Assembly: GCA_032716605.1 (NCBI GenBank)
Contig: CM064505.1
Location: forward strand, 51,023,985 to 51,087,984
Reading direction: 5' to 3'
Origin: Paralithodes platypus
Taxonomy: Eukaryota > Arthropoda > Malacostraca > Decapoda > Lithodidae
Length of the DNA: 64,000 bases
Shown: positions 34,130-45,103 of the stretch, one piece after another
Layout of the letters: each line of letters opens with the position of its first letter
Numbering within the stretch: the first letter of the stretch is position 1
The notes under the pieces: generated by a model
Seen by the model: only the letters and a program-made list of their open reading frames with translations
Databases searched by the model: none
Told to the model about the DNA's origin: nothing
Position numbers and translations under genes: made by a program

Positions 34130-35976
34130 ATTTAGTAATGGTTCCGTAGTCAATGACGTGAGAGCCTTATATATATATAAGGGCTCCCCGGAGACCCCCG
34201 TGAGGGTCCCGGAGAAAGCATAACGCGACCCAAATATATAAAAAGTACATCCTAGGGTGAAACCCTTTACAGTAGGCTCACATATCTCGATCAATCTCAT
34301 CTCGATATTTCGCATCTCGATGCCACCTTCAAGCTCTCCCCAATCACAAATCTCGATGAAAAAACGTTAATCTCGATAGCTAATAGCTAAATATCGATGC
34401 TAGATGCTTATATACTAATATAAACATATTAATCTTGACCAAATCGATGTGTGAACCTCACAGTCATTGTGTTTTGTTCACCTGTATACTAATGTACCGC
34501 TAGTATCGATCGTCTCAAGCGGTAGTCTAACCTGTCTCTGCGCTTTCATTTACGTAGTAATATAAATTACTTTACCATGTTTTAATATACATTATTATTT
34601 GTATGAGGAAAATCTAATATATAATAATAGTAAAGACAAAAGAAAACTTGATTAAACTTTATACCATGGAAAATTTATTGAAGTCGGTAGATCTAGCGGC
34701 CACTTGGTGTACCAGTCACACATCCGCCATTCGCTTGAAAACTTGTATTGTGAAGTCGTCTACCTGGACCTTTTTTTATCGCATTCATAAAATGCCGGTA
34801 CTAGTGGTGACAGGGTGAGGGAAGCAATTGCAAGAATTGTTGACGGTGACTTTGCGCCGGGTGCGGAGACGCAGTAACCTAACTGCGTTCGCCTCGGAAC
34901 CAACAATCAACCACACAAACCTCTTTATCAATAAATATAAGGTAAAAATAAAACTCTTTCATTATTAATTTTATCTATTTTAACATATTATATATATTGC
35001 ATGTGATTGTGGGGGGCAAATGTGAAAATTGACAGATTTGATGTAGGTTAGTCGGCAAGTGGCTGGAACCGATTGTATTTTTTCCCATAAGAAGTTAACT
35101 TCGCATGTCGATATTTCGAATCTCGATCGGTATTTGTGGGAACCAATTATGATCGAGATTGGAGATTCCACTGTACTTAGTTCCTAGGGGAGGTGTGGTG
35201 GAGTGGTCTTGCCACTGGCCTGGTAATCCAAAGGTCCCGGGTTCAAATCCCGATGTATCAATGGGAAGATATTATTGGGATGGAATTTGTGCTGTACCTA
35301 GTATCAGTGCATTACCACAAGCCCACCGAAACGTCAATAAAATACCCTCATTGTTCCCTGATTAAATAGCACTGTATGAATATTCCCATATTCAAAATAT
35401 GCTATAGGGGTGCAATGCCTGGTGAGTTATCTGCTCAACAGGTGGCGTTGTGTGTGTGTAAGTGTGAGAGTCCGAGTGTAGGGGGTGAGACAGTGAAGCA
35501 CGGAACGAGGTGGCTTCAGAGATGGGGTCGTTTCGGGCCATGAGTGAGCACCGTGCCTCATGTGAAGGCAAGATGGCAGGTGCTCGTTGTACTCTACGTG
35601 CTTCACATGTCTCACTCCCTAGACTGGAACAAGACCTCACGGGCTTCACTGTTCATTGTAAAGCGGTGAATGTTAAGGCTCTCAGCCTATGCCCGAGAGG
35701 AAGTAAGTTAAAAAAAAAAAAAAAAAAAAAAAAGGGAACGTCATTAAAAAAGGTAACCATTAGAAAAAGAAAGAGATTTTTTATGAGTAAAGATTAGAAA
35801 CTATGAATGTTGTCTTACTAAATCAACTAGTGCGCCATTATACAGTCTTCCCTTGCACGCGTCCACCAGCCTGACATGCTGGGATAAAACGTCCTTCATA
35901 GTAACAAGTTGCGCACGTGCATGGGAAGAGAGAGGAGGGCCGCTTTACGTCATTGACTACGGAACCATTACTAAAT
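34130..35976 (-). mobile_element. Terminal module MITE-3 (1.85 kb, contains a SINE)
   Basis: Bounded by perfect ~29 bp inverted repeats starting ATTTAGTAATGGTTCCGTAG. Without the SINE it is about 1.3 kb. Beyond the ITR its left end continues TGAGAGCCT like the end of element F, just as module M shares its distal end with B-family elements. 34140-35185 is AT-rich, with recurring ATCTCGAT phrases (34270-34380, 35110-35160) and no credible ORF. Confidence 0.78.
35188..35733 (+). mobile_element. tRNA-derived SINE, copy 1
   Basis: A tRNA-like head with box A (TGGTGGAGTGG, about 35198) and box B (GGTTCAAATCC, about 35240), then a ~450 bp body and a 24-nt A tail (35710-35733). It matches copy 2 at 52431-52996 almost throughout. 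Unusually long for a SINE. The open frame through the body on either strand is not supported as a gene. Confidence 0.85.
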
Positions 35977-36014
35977 AGTTAGTTTTCCTTCCTTCCCTTC
36001 GGGTTGTCAACCGT
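35977..36014 (-). repeat. Spacer S5 at the 3' end of element F
   Basis: Inverse of S4 with small differences. Separates MITE-3 from the F-type 3' ITR at 36015. Confidence 0.78.
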
Positions 36015-36585
36015 AAATTAGTAATGGTTCTCTCCGTCAATGACGTGAGAGCCTAAGAATACCAAGATCGGTGGTTGGGACATCTCATGCTCAACGTCAA
36101 AGACTGAAGAGAACCAAAACTAACGGCTCGCACTGTTGTAATTAAATAACTAGAATTAAGAAAAAGTGTAAAGTATAAGGCAGGGTTTCTAAGTAAGCTT
36201 AGGAAGCGATAGAAAGGTAGATAAAGATAAGGATGCAGTAAAACTTAATAAAAGAACCACTAAATATTGTAACACATAAGAATTGTACATACTATAGTAC
36301 TAGAATGATTTGTAAAAAGGAAAATCTATTCATACTTATTAAACTCACCAAAAAAAAAATTTGTGTATTTATTAATCTAATATCCTGTATTAGAAATTAA
36401 CCCTTAGAGATTATCAATCTTACTAATATTAACATTGAACAACACTTGTGAGAGGTTCTCCAGTTCGGAACACACTCTCCCCCCCCCCCTCTGTTTTGTC
36501 CAAAACTCCTAAAAGTAAGTCAGTACTTGGTGAACCTCACACATACTTGTAACATAAAACATGTCATTTTTGCAATAAACAGAGA

Positions 36586-36901
36586 TCAGTTATGCTTATG
36601 CCTAAATCTCATGGCTATGCATGGCACAGTGGGTCTCTTCAAATGAACTGAAAGATATTTGGATAAAAAGGTGTGGTGAGATGACCAGACTCTTGTTTGC
36701 TTAATGTCTTGGATAGCGTAATTGTTAAGAAATCTGACTGTCGTGGCCCACTTTCTCACATCATGGGCCCTTGTTACTGTTGACGGACGGCTGTTTTGAT
36801 AACGTCCGCTAGAATTGAAGCAAGCTGTCGTTTAGATAACCTTGATTTGCCATGTGAAGAGATCCATAAATGATAAGGGTGTAAGGGTGTAGTTGGTTGT
36901 A
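36586..36901 (-). pseudogene. Element F tyrosine recombinase, C-terminal part
   Basis: No long ORF marks it, but the minus strand encodes LSKRQLASILADVIKT (about 36840-36790), a one-base shift, then RAHDVRKWATTVRFLNNYAI (HxxR box), VWSSHHTFLSKYLSVHLKRP (Tyr nucleophile in SKYLSV) and PCIAMRFRHK before TGA at 36586-36588. It aligns with the E recombinase end (AHDLRKW, TRYLSVALDKP). Joining 36901 to 45104 across the TA insertion rebuilds the LWVAS-type block. Confidence 0.78.
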
Positions 36902-37636
36902 CAGTTGGTCAAGGATGAAAGTATACAGTTTTTCGTCTGCTATAGCCCACATAGTTTGTCATGTTGGCAGCCCTGGTAGCCATATCTCAGAGCCCGCCCA
37001 CCTTATACAGGGTGTTTAAAAACGTGTTCCTGGACTTAGTTGTCAGACGGAAATATGAATATATTGCTCTATAATCTTTGACGTGAATATCACTTAGGAG
37101 ATATTAAACACTTAATGTTATTGATAGATATACAAGAAATGCGAGAGTGAAAACGAAAATCAAACCGTCTACCTATATACGATATTTCAGTGGAATACAG
37201 GTCCATTTTCACACGTGGTAATATGTGGCTAATAATGTAGGGTATGGTGACATCAATGTTGCAGTTGGTTTGAAGATGTTCTGCTGATAAAAATAAAAAT
37301 AATAATAATATATAAATAAATAAATAAAAATCACAGGTAAAGCCTCATTATGCTTCGAGGATTGACTCATAAAGCAATGGCGCTCGCAAGATGAGTAAAA
37401 TTGCTGGGTCATTACCCTATTGAACACACAGGCTTCCTTACGTCCACGTTTAGGAATTAGATTTTTGTGTATCTAAAGTAGACGAATATGGAGGGGCTAT
37501 AAAAGATATTACGATATACACTTAACATTATAACATTCATAATAAATAATGAGTAGAAAGAGGAATCTAATAATACTTGTTAATTAATAAGTAGGTAAAT
37601 ATTAATATTTCACTTTCATCCCCAAGACTGGATTAT

Positions 37637-39721
37637 ATTTATTAGTGGCCCCTCCATCATTGACGAACATGCCTATTACATAAGGCATCCTCTTCAAACA
37701 CTAATCCGCCGTAGTTTGAATCTACCGCGCAGAGCATTTAAAAACTGAGGAGCCTTCATCATGAGCGCACGCGACCTCACTCATGGCTTCAGTCATTATG
37801 AATTGGGTTCTCACTACGAAAAAACTTCGTAAAAAATAAAAACAAAAAGAAAATAAGAATAACTATCCAATAAGCTTTCCATCATATCGTGGATGTACTT
37901 GTGTGGATTTCTGACCAGACGCTGATTCAGGCGTCATTCCTCCTTCTCTGCTCTGCGCTCAGCCTGCCCGGACCTGTCTCCCCACGCTCCGCGGGTTCCG
38001 CATTTGTTGCGTCCCTAGTGAGTTTTTTCTCATTGGTTTACTCCGGGATGTATCGAGTAAGGTTAGGATATGCGTAGCAGGAGTGTCCTGGGCTGGTTGC
38101 CCGCAGTGCAGTGTATTTTGGGTCGTATGTTTGGGGCATCTATTTCGGATGTACCCTCGTGGTCCTGTTGTGGACAGGTGAATTTTTTCACAGTTAAGCT
38201 AGCTTTGTGATGCAGGCGGCTTTCATTACGCGTTATTGCTTCCTTTTATCTTTCTGATGAGGTAGCGTATTTTTGCTGTCGTTCCCAGCGTATTTTTCTT
38301 CACTTAGTGAAGTTTTTTCTGGGTCCCGAGTCAGTTCTTCCCTTTGCCGGAAGTGTTTGCTACAGTGGTGTGTTGGCGGTGGTTCCTGTTGTGATATAAT
38401 TCAGTGCTTTTTGTTTATATTCCGACATGTTACTGTTATCCGTCTGCCTAGGCCTAGCCAGCCTCTCGTAGCTTTATCACATATACAAGTGTTATTGATT
38501 TATTTTCTAAATATGTACTACTGTGTCATGTGTATCCTGGTTTAGTTGTGTATTGGCTAATTCCACGGACTATTTATGTGTCCTGGGTTAGTTGTGTTTT
38601 GGCTAATTCCACGGACTATGTTGGGCCCGGCGTTAGTTGTGTTTTAGCTACGCCTCGGTCCGGTGTTGCGTTCAGATGGTATCTGGACGGGGTGGGTTTT
38701 TTCCGGCGGGTTTTTCTCGGTTTCACCTTGATAACCCCGGCTGGTTGCCTAGTTTTGGCCACGCGTGGTTTAAAACAGGCTTGTTTCCCCGGCGAGTGGG
38801 TGTCTGTGGCTCCCCAGGTCTGCGTCTCTGGGGTGCCTGTTTCATCCCGGCGGGTTGGCTGTACCCATCTAACAGTGTTCATACGGACACGTGTTGTTTG
38901 TAGTTTTTTCGGTTTTGCAAAGCCAATATAAAACTATGCTGTAGTTGTATTTCCTCCCCGGCGATCTGTTTCAAAGAAGTGGGGATAGGAACAATTGGGG
39001 TTAACTTTTAAACTTTAATTCACCCGGTGGGTGCAACCTGGAAGGTTGGGATGACCGAATTTGCAAAATTCAGTTTAGTTGACCAGTCAATTGAGGGATG
39101 CTTTGTGTATCGCCTCCTTCAACATACGGCGCTTTAGGGCACATTTGGGGTTAACGTTTTTTAAACTATTATTCACACCCGGCGGGTGTTTCTTGCACGG
39201 ATGAGAATAACGAATTTACAATTCAGTTAGTTAACCAGACATTTGAGGGATACGTTTTGTATCGCCGCCTTCAACATACGGCGATCTAAAAGATACTTCG
39301 GCAGAAGTTAGATCTCGTATATTTGTCAGGCTTCCCAGTTTTTTATCTACGAGATAATTCGGGGGCCGGCGTCTTTTTTAGGTTTTTTTTTCCAATATTT
39401 AATATGGAAACAAACACCACCGGAAAGACTTAATCACTTATAAACGCCATGATGGTCTTTATATATTATGTCAGAGGGTATTCATAAATCTTTTGGACAA
39501 ATTAAGATATTCTGAAATCTTTTACTTAGGAAACCCCACCGCGTGGCGAGCTGTGGTCGTTGAGTATTACGTCTCGTTACCCGGCGGGTTATTTAACACC
39601 TGTGTGCGAACATGAGTGGGTTAACCTTATGAGCATTAATTCCTGGAAATTTTAAATTTTCCAGAGCTGGGTCCCGGCGGGTCTATGCAGAACCTGGAGT
39701 AGTTTCCCTCCAGTCTCTGTC
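37637..39721 (+). other. Leader of copy C with a weakened intron donor
   Basis: Collinear with the E leader. The donor site reads GATGAGGTAGCG (38262) instead of GATGAGGTAAGC; the acceptor TTTTCCAG at 39664 is kept. Hairpins ATCGCCG..CGGCGAT at 39261-39286 and a degenerate one near 39101. Confidence 0.65.
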
Positions 39722-39820
39722 ATGGCTACCTTTGCCCCGGTTTTTGCTGTATGCATTACGCCCTCCTGTTCAGGTATCCCTATTTTTGCGCACACACTTT
39801 GTATAAAATGTGTTAAAATG
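39722..39820 (+). pseudogene. Copy C gag start, truncated
   Basis: ATG at 39722 with MATFAPVFAVCITPSC and the first six zinc-cluster ligands bar the last Cys (C, C, H, CIKC). The frame then runs into the duplicated segment starting at 39818 and loses gag similarity. Confidence 0.7.
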
Positions 39821-40236
39821 TCTCGTTTGGTGGGGGTTACCTTTCCGGCGTTTTTCTCGTTGCTCCGAGAACACCGTTTTGGTTTACCGAGTTTTAGTCA
39901 GGATGGCTAAAATAGGTAAGTTACCCCGACGAGTTTGGTCGCTTGAGGGCTCATCAGAAACTGCGTTTTTTTGTGGTCGAGCCTGGGATCAGGCTTCCTG
40001 TGTTATTCATTGCTTTATGCATTACGCCCTCCTGTTATGTCTCGTTTGGTGTGGGTTACCTTTCCGGCGTTTTTTCTCGTTGCTCCGAGAACACCGTTTT
40101 TGGTTACCGAGTTTTAGTCAGGATGGCTAAAATAGGTAAGTTACCCCGACGAGTTTGGTCGCTTGAGGGCTCATCAGAAACTGCGTTTTCTGTGGTCAAG
40201 CCTGGGATCAGGCTTCCTGTGTTATTCCCGGTAAGG
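39818..40236 (+). repeat. Tandem duplication, ~219 bp unit, two copies
   Basis: Units start ATGTCTCGTTTGGTG at 39818 and 40037 and each contains CAGGATGGCTAAAATAGGTAAG. Only a few mismatches and short indels separate them. Specific to copy C; function unknown. Confidence 0.88.
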
Positions 40237-40249
40237 GGGGCTCCACACA

Positions 40250-41095
40250 GTTATTTTGTTTGGTCTTTCCCTCCCGGCGACCTTTTTTACAAAGAGGTCT
40301 GGGGCAGGTATAAGTGGTTTGACATTGCATATAAAACCCGGCGGTTGTACCTTCGGGTGGTTATATTAACAAATTTGCGATTCGCGATAATTTGCCAAAC
40401 AATTGATTGATACAATAGGGTATCACGGCCGTCAAGACGGCGATCTATGAGGGCTTCTGGCAGAAGCCTGATTAGAGATTAAGATAGGTTTAGACTTTTT
40501 ATGGGATAAAAAGATGCCTGAATCTTACTAGTGTTTCAAGTGTAAAGGGATACTTGAAGGACTTCATCTTTAATAAAGATATGTTTCATCTTTATGAGGA
40601 TTCAGAAGTTATGCTTAATTCTTTCGAACAGGTAAAAGATATGCTGAAATCCTTAATAAACAATTGGAACAATGTTGTTTGTTTGTTTAGTCTTTCTCTC
40701 CCGGCGACCTTTTTACAAAAAAGGTCTGGGGCAGGTACAATTGGTTTGACATTGCATATAAAACCCGGCGGTTATACCTTCGGGTGGTTATATTAACTGA
40801 TTAGCAATTCGCGATCATTTGCCAAACAATTGATTGATACAATAGGGTATCACGGCCTTCAAGACGGCGATCTATGAGGGCTTCTGGGAGAAGCCGGATT
40901 AGAGATTAGGATAGGCTTAGACTTTTTATGGGATAAAAAGATGCCGGAATCTTACTAATGTTTCAAGTGTAAAGGATACTTGAAAGACTTCATCTTTAAT
41001 AAAGATATACTTCATCTTTATGAGGATTCAAAAGATATGCTTAAAAAATCTTCTGGACAGGTAAATATATCCTGAAATCTTTAATATGAAACTAA
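40250..41095 (+). repeat. Tandem duplication of leader sequence, ~424 bp unit, two copies
   Basis: Units start TTTGGTCTTTC / TTTAGTCTTTC near 40256 and 40684. Each contains CTCCCGGCGACC, AAAACCCGGCGG, a CGGCC..AAGACGGCGATC hairpin and an AGATATG...CATCTTTATGAGG block. Derived from the family leader intron. Confidence 0.85.
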
Positions 41096-41549
41096 AGGAA
41101 AACGAAAAGTAGTGGTGGAGTGCTACGGTTCGTTGACCGGCGGTCTTGTGACACATATTTTGTACCATTTTTTGGGTGTAACCCTATGAGCATTAATCCC
41201 CGGAAAATTCTCTTTCCAGGGCGGAGTACCGGTGTTGCACCAGGTGACCAGGTAGTTCCCGGGGGCGGGGTAGTTTTCCCCCAGTCTCTGCCATGTCGGC
41301 ACTTGAACCTCTCATTGCTGTATGTTCAACGCCGTTAAGATCAGGTATCCCTATATATTATTTTCATTTGTTAATGAAATAATTTAATCACTGAATAATA
41401 ATAACCATATATATTTTCTATGATTATATTAGGATAATATTGTGTTTATTTATAGTAATTTATTTTAATACAATTAAATATAAATTAAATTAATTAGTAT
41501 ACTTTATGATTTTGCTCACCAGCTCTGCTTTCAATGTGTTAATGAGCTA
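41096..41549 (+). other. Copy C: degenerate second gag-start region and AT-rich stretch
   Basis: 41200-41352 repeats the exon sequence before gag and a degenerate gag start (ATGTCGGCACTTGAACC at 41292 to AGGTATCCCTAT). 41353-41530 is very AT-rich with nothing recognisable. Confidence 0.55.
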
Positions 41550-42138
41550 TGGGAGCTTTTAATTATCATAAACCTTTACAGGGCTCTCTTTTAGAGAGTA
41601 TACCGAGCTCGCAAGCGAGGGACAGCCACAGCCAAGGTGTATGGCGATACTCACAGTCCTGGCAGGACAGAACACATCCCTTTGTGACTCAACTAGTGCT
41701 GACGTCCACGGGATGCCGATGTACCATCTTCTACCCCAGTTTTAACATGGCAACATGTGGAGGTCCCGGCTTCGGCGGGATCTTCCCATGATAAGCCAGA
41801 CTTAACGGATGAAGAACAACGATCTCTGGTCTCAGAGATGGAGGTTGAAGAGTCCAGTCACCTTTTAGGCGACTCTCAGGGTACTGTCGAATCTCCACGG
41901 AGTTCGTCATCGGCTAGGTATGTACCGGCGGAAGAGATTGATGGACTACTATTGAATGCACTTAATAGGTTCTTGGGCCCTACGCCGGAAACTCCTCCTG
42001 ATACGGGAGATCCCGCGATGTCGACGAATGTGCGACCTCTGGCTACATCCTTTGCTTTAGCGAAAATACCTAGCCATCCGCTTGTGTCAGGCCCAATTTC
42101 CAATGTGCCAGGCACAACAGCTCTCACTACTTCCACTG
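41550..42138 (+). pseudogene. Copy C gag middle fragment
   Basis: Matches the gag middle of E in changing frames: QGVWRYSQ, then ASAGSSHDKPDLTDEEQRSL, ARYVPAEEIDGLLLNALNRF, STNVRPLATSFALAKIPSHP and TTALTTST. At about 42138 it is fused to RNase H, so the recombinase-frame ORF (41757-43601) begins with gag sequence. Confidence 0.75.
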
Positions 42139-42738
42139 AATGCAGTTCACTGTATTCAGAAACAAGGGTCAACGAGGTCAAGGAAGTTGCTACTCGTGTC
42201 GGAAGAGATTTTTGTTCTAGCCAGCAGTCTAGATATTTATCTTCACGCATCTTATCTCCCAGGCGTAGCGAACATCTGGGCAGACGCTCTGTCCCGGAGA
42301 CAGAGCACGACAGTAGAATGGGAGCTCAAGCAACCCATTTTCGACCTAATGATTGCGGAGCTCTCCCATCCACAAGTGGATCTTTTTGCGTCCGAGGAGA
42401 CTCACAAGCTCCCTCTATACCTCACCCGCCGGGCGATAACGCCGGCAGGGGGGCCAGACGCCCTAGTGACAGACTGGAACAGATGGAGCTCCATCTATCT
42501 GTTTCCGCCGCCAGATGCGTCACTAATGTGCCACGTAGTGAACAAACTACGAGTTTATCGAGGCTTAGTCTCGCTAATCGCGCCCCTGTGGCCGGCGCAG
42601 GTGTGGTACCAGCAATTAATAATGTGGTGCCCGGACCCGGTATCGCTCCCGGTCGGGTACTTCCACTTAGACACGATTGGCAACCTAGCGACCTCGCTGA
42701 CTTTTGCATTATGGACATTCAGGAGGCCAAGTGGCTAG
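42139..42738 (+). pseudogene. Copy C RNase H end and methyltransferase-like domain
   Basis: Frame carrying NAVHCIQKQGSTRSRKLLLV, YLPGVANIWADALSRRQ, HPQVDLFASEETHKLPLYL, YLFPPPDASLM and APLWPAQVWYQQL to FALWTFRRPSG and a stop at 42738. The RNase H N-terminal acidic residues are lost with the deletion, so it cannot work as an RNase H. Confidence 0.82.
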
Positions 42739-43691
42739 CACCATACGGTAGGGATGTGACCAATAAATTGCTCAATCAATATACTCAGTCTACTAAGCGA
42801 CATTATCAATCACATTGGAAAGCTTTTACTTCTTGGATTGTTAGAACGGAACAAACTGTACCCTCAGTGGCATTGGTTTTTAATTACTTGAACTATCTGT
42901 TTGAGCAGAAACGTTTATCTGTGGTAACTTTGAAGAATCACTTAACTGCAATTAGAGTGCCCTTTTTCGACCTTACAGGTGTATCCATACCGGTGGCGGA
43001 GGAAACAGGATTTATGAGAGCGTGTTTTAAACTCCGCCCACCTCCCCGTCAGCTCATGCCTACTTGGTCTCTGGACAAAGCTTTGTCTTTACTTCATTCT
43101 CGTCTGTATCAAAATACTGCAGACTTTGCTTTAATCTTAAAGAAGGCAGTTTTCCTTTTGGCTTTGGCCACCGGAAACAGAGTGTCTGAGCTGGCGGCGA
43201 TGAGCAACACACCTAATTGTCTTAGGTTTGGTAGACTTAATGATTCAATTTCCATTGCACCCTCCCCGGCGTTTGTAGCCAAGAATGAGCATAGTGCACA
43301 CGTGTTTTCTGAGTTCACGGTGCCGGCGTTAAAAAGGGGAAAGGTGCATCATAATTTATGTCCAGTGCAAGCTCTAACCAAATATTTGAGAATAGCTCCT
43401 CAAAACCCCCAAGGTGCTTTATGGGTAGCGAGTACGGGTAAACGCTTACTTAAACGGCGATTAGCCTCTCTTCTGGTAGAAGTCATTAAAGAGAGTAATC
43501 CCGGCGTTGTGGGTAGGGCCCACGATTTACGCAAGTGGGCGGCCTCTTTACGTTTCCTGAAAAACTTTTCAGTTGAAGATATTGCGTCCACACAGTTGTG
43601 AGCGTCTAATCATACGTTTCTCTCTAGATACTTGTCAGTTGCTCTAGACAAACCTTCCTTACCATGTATAGCTTTAAGGCAGAGGGTCTAG
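42720..43691 (+). pseudogene. Copy C tyrosine recombinase
   Basis: Nearly complete: SAM-like N-terminus (QSTKRHYQSHWKAFTSWI), then ATGNRVSELAAM (Arg), FVAKNEHSAHVFSEF, FTVPALKRGKVHHNLCP, GALWVASTGKRL, AHDLRKWAASLRF (His, Arg) and SRYLSVALDKP (Tyr). A single TGA at 43599-43601 replaces a Trp codon just before the nucleophile Tyr. Apart from this stop the frame is open from the gag fusion at 41757 onward. Confidence 0.87.
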
Positions 43692-43785
43692 GTGGCCCTG
43701 CAGTCACTTATGTTTACTTTCACGGAAGGGGGGGCGGGTGCAGTCAGTTGACATAGGACACCCTAGACCCCCGCCGGAGTATGAG
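43680..43785 (+). promoter_or_regulatory. G-run hairpin after recombinase stop, copy C
   Basis: Arms GGGTCTAGGTGGCC and GGACACCCTAGACCC with inner CTGCAGTCA / TGCAGTCAG phrases enclose a short G run (43728-43734). Counterparts occur in B, D and E. Confidence 0.5.
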
Positions 43786-44290
43786 AGCTGTGATACAATT
43801 TAAGGTTAAAATGTGATGTGAAAATTTCTCTGCGAGAAATTGTGCTAGTACAAGGTTTAGTACAAAACAACGGTGTTGTTATAGTAGTTTTAGCTGCGAA
43901 AGCAATGTAATATTAGTTCAATGGAGTTCATTTGCAATTGATCTCCACATGTATTTTGGGGTTTATGATGTGCACATATAAACTTATAACTTATTATTTT
44001 TGTCACCACTCGTTGAGTGGGGTGCCTTTTGTAACTACAGATCTGTGTTCAGAATCTTCAGGGTTACCCATTTTTGTCGGGCAGGCTTCTTTGAAGCACG
44101 CACCTGCCTGAACCCCTTTTTCTTGTATATTTCCGGCCTACGCCGTATTAAATACATTTTTCAAAAGTAAGAATACTATGTGGTTGTTTTTATTATCTGC
44201 TTTTCTAGAGTTATGATATGATTACGAATGTCCCCCTCCAGTCTTAGATATCAGGCATGTTCGTCAATGATGGAGGGGCCACTAATAAAT

Positions 44291-44783
44291 TATAGGTTTG
44301 ACTCCTGTAAGGAGATAAAGAAAACCTAATATTTAGTAGTGGCCCCGTAATCATTGACGACTGGGGCCCTCCCGACCGTCCCCTTCCCATTCGTTGATGT
44401 ATTAAGGATTTTAGTTTACTTGATATGTCAGTGAAGGAGGAATGACGCCTGAATCAGCGTCTGGTCAGAAATTCACACAAGTACATCCACGATATGATGG
44501 AAAGCTTATTGGATAGTTATTCTTATTTTCTTTTTGTTTTTATTTTTTACGAAGTTTTTTTCGTAGTGAGAACCCAATTCATAATGACTGAAGCCATGAG
44601 TGAGGTCGCGTGCGCTCATGATGAAGGCTCCTCAGTTTTTAAATGCTCTGCGCGGTAGATTCAAACTACGGCGGATTAGTGTTTGAAGAGGATGCCTTAT
44701 GTAATAGGCATGTTCGTCAATGATTACGGGGCCACTACTAAATATTAGGTTTTCTTTATCTCCTTACAGGAGTCAAACCTATA
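44291..44783 (+). mobile_element. Spacer, terminal module M and inverted spacer of copy C
   Basis: Spacer 44291-44330, module M 44331-44743 (ITR ATTTAGTAGTGGCCCCGTAA at both ends), inverted spacer 44744-44783. 44433-44743 is an inverted copy of about 37637-37945, the 5' end of the element, apart from the ITR differences. 44331-44432 is unique to the module. Confidence 0.85.
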
Positions 44784-45103
44784 ATGTGATCCAAAGGGCA
44801 ATGAAACGGAGGCGAGCGCCGCGTCTACGCGCTGTTCCAGCGTATGCCCCCAGCTTTGTTTTGCTATCTCCATAACAGTATTTAGTCACCCTGAAGGTTT
44901 ATGAATAATTCTCTAACTTTTGATATTTATGGAAATGCTTTTTCGAAGCACTCCGTATATTAATTAATGTATCAATATAATAAACCCCATGTGTGTTGGG
45001 ATGGTTTGGGCTAGTGGAAAGGCTGTCATGGCTGCCAACATGAAAAACCATGTGTGGCTATAGCAGACGAAAAACTGTATACTTTCATCCTTGACCAACT
45101 GTA

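Larger units (their letters stand above)
37637..44290 (+). mobile_element. DIRS-like retrotransposon copy C (internally deleted)
   Basis: B-family ITRs at both ends (37637 and ending 44290), followed by spacer, module M and inverted spacer to 44783. It has leader, gag start, tandem duplications, a middle gag fragment, then a jump straight into RNase H, methyltransferase-like and recombinase. The RT and the C-terminal half of gag are deleted (about 2.6 kb relative to E). The gag fragment is more divergent from D and E than the rest. No target duplication. Confidence 0.9.
36902..45101. mobile_element. Tc1/mariner-like non-autonomous element, containing DIRS copy C
   Basis: Inverted ends begin CAGTTGGTCAAGGATGAAAG and extend ~85 bp with few differences; TA flanks both sides (36900-36901, 45102-45103). 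Its own sequence is 36902-37636 plus 44784-45101, about 1.05 kb, with no transposase. Inside the left end, ACAGGGTGTTTAAAAACGTG (37013) starts another AT-rich stretch, and 37286-37333 is an (AATA/ATA)n microsatellite. Copy C sits inside. Confidence 0.78.

Noticed and set aside
35200..35260. tRNA gene
   Set aside because: A and B boxes are present, but it is the head of a 550-bp poly-A-tailed repeat present twice; the cloverleaf is not convincing.
35392..35649. Antisense ORFs in the SINE body (also 52645-52903)
   Set aside because: Short, no recognisable domain, and explained by SINE repetition.
37000..37636. Separate element starting ACAGGGTGTTTAAAAACGTG inside the Tc1/mariner-like element
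   Set aside because: The start resembles a transposon end, but no matching inverted end or target duplication was found in the remaining sequence.
39818..41095. CRISPR-like or satellite array
   Set aside because: Only two copies of each unit, no regular spacers, eukaryotic retroelement context.
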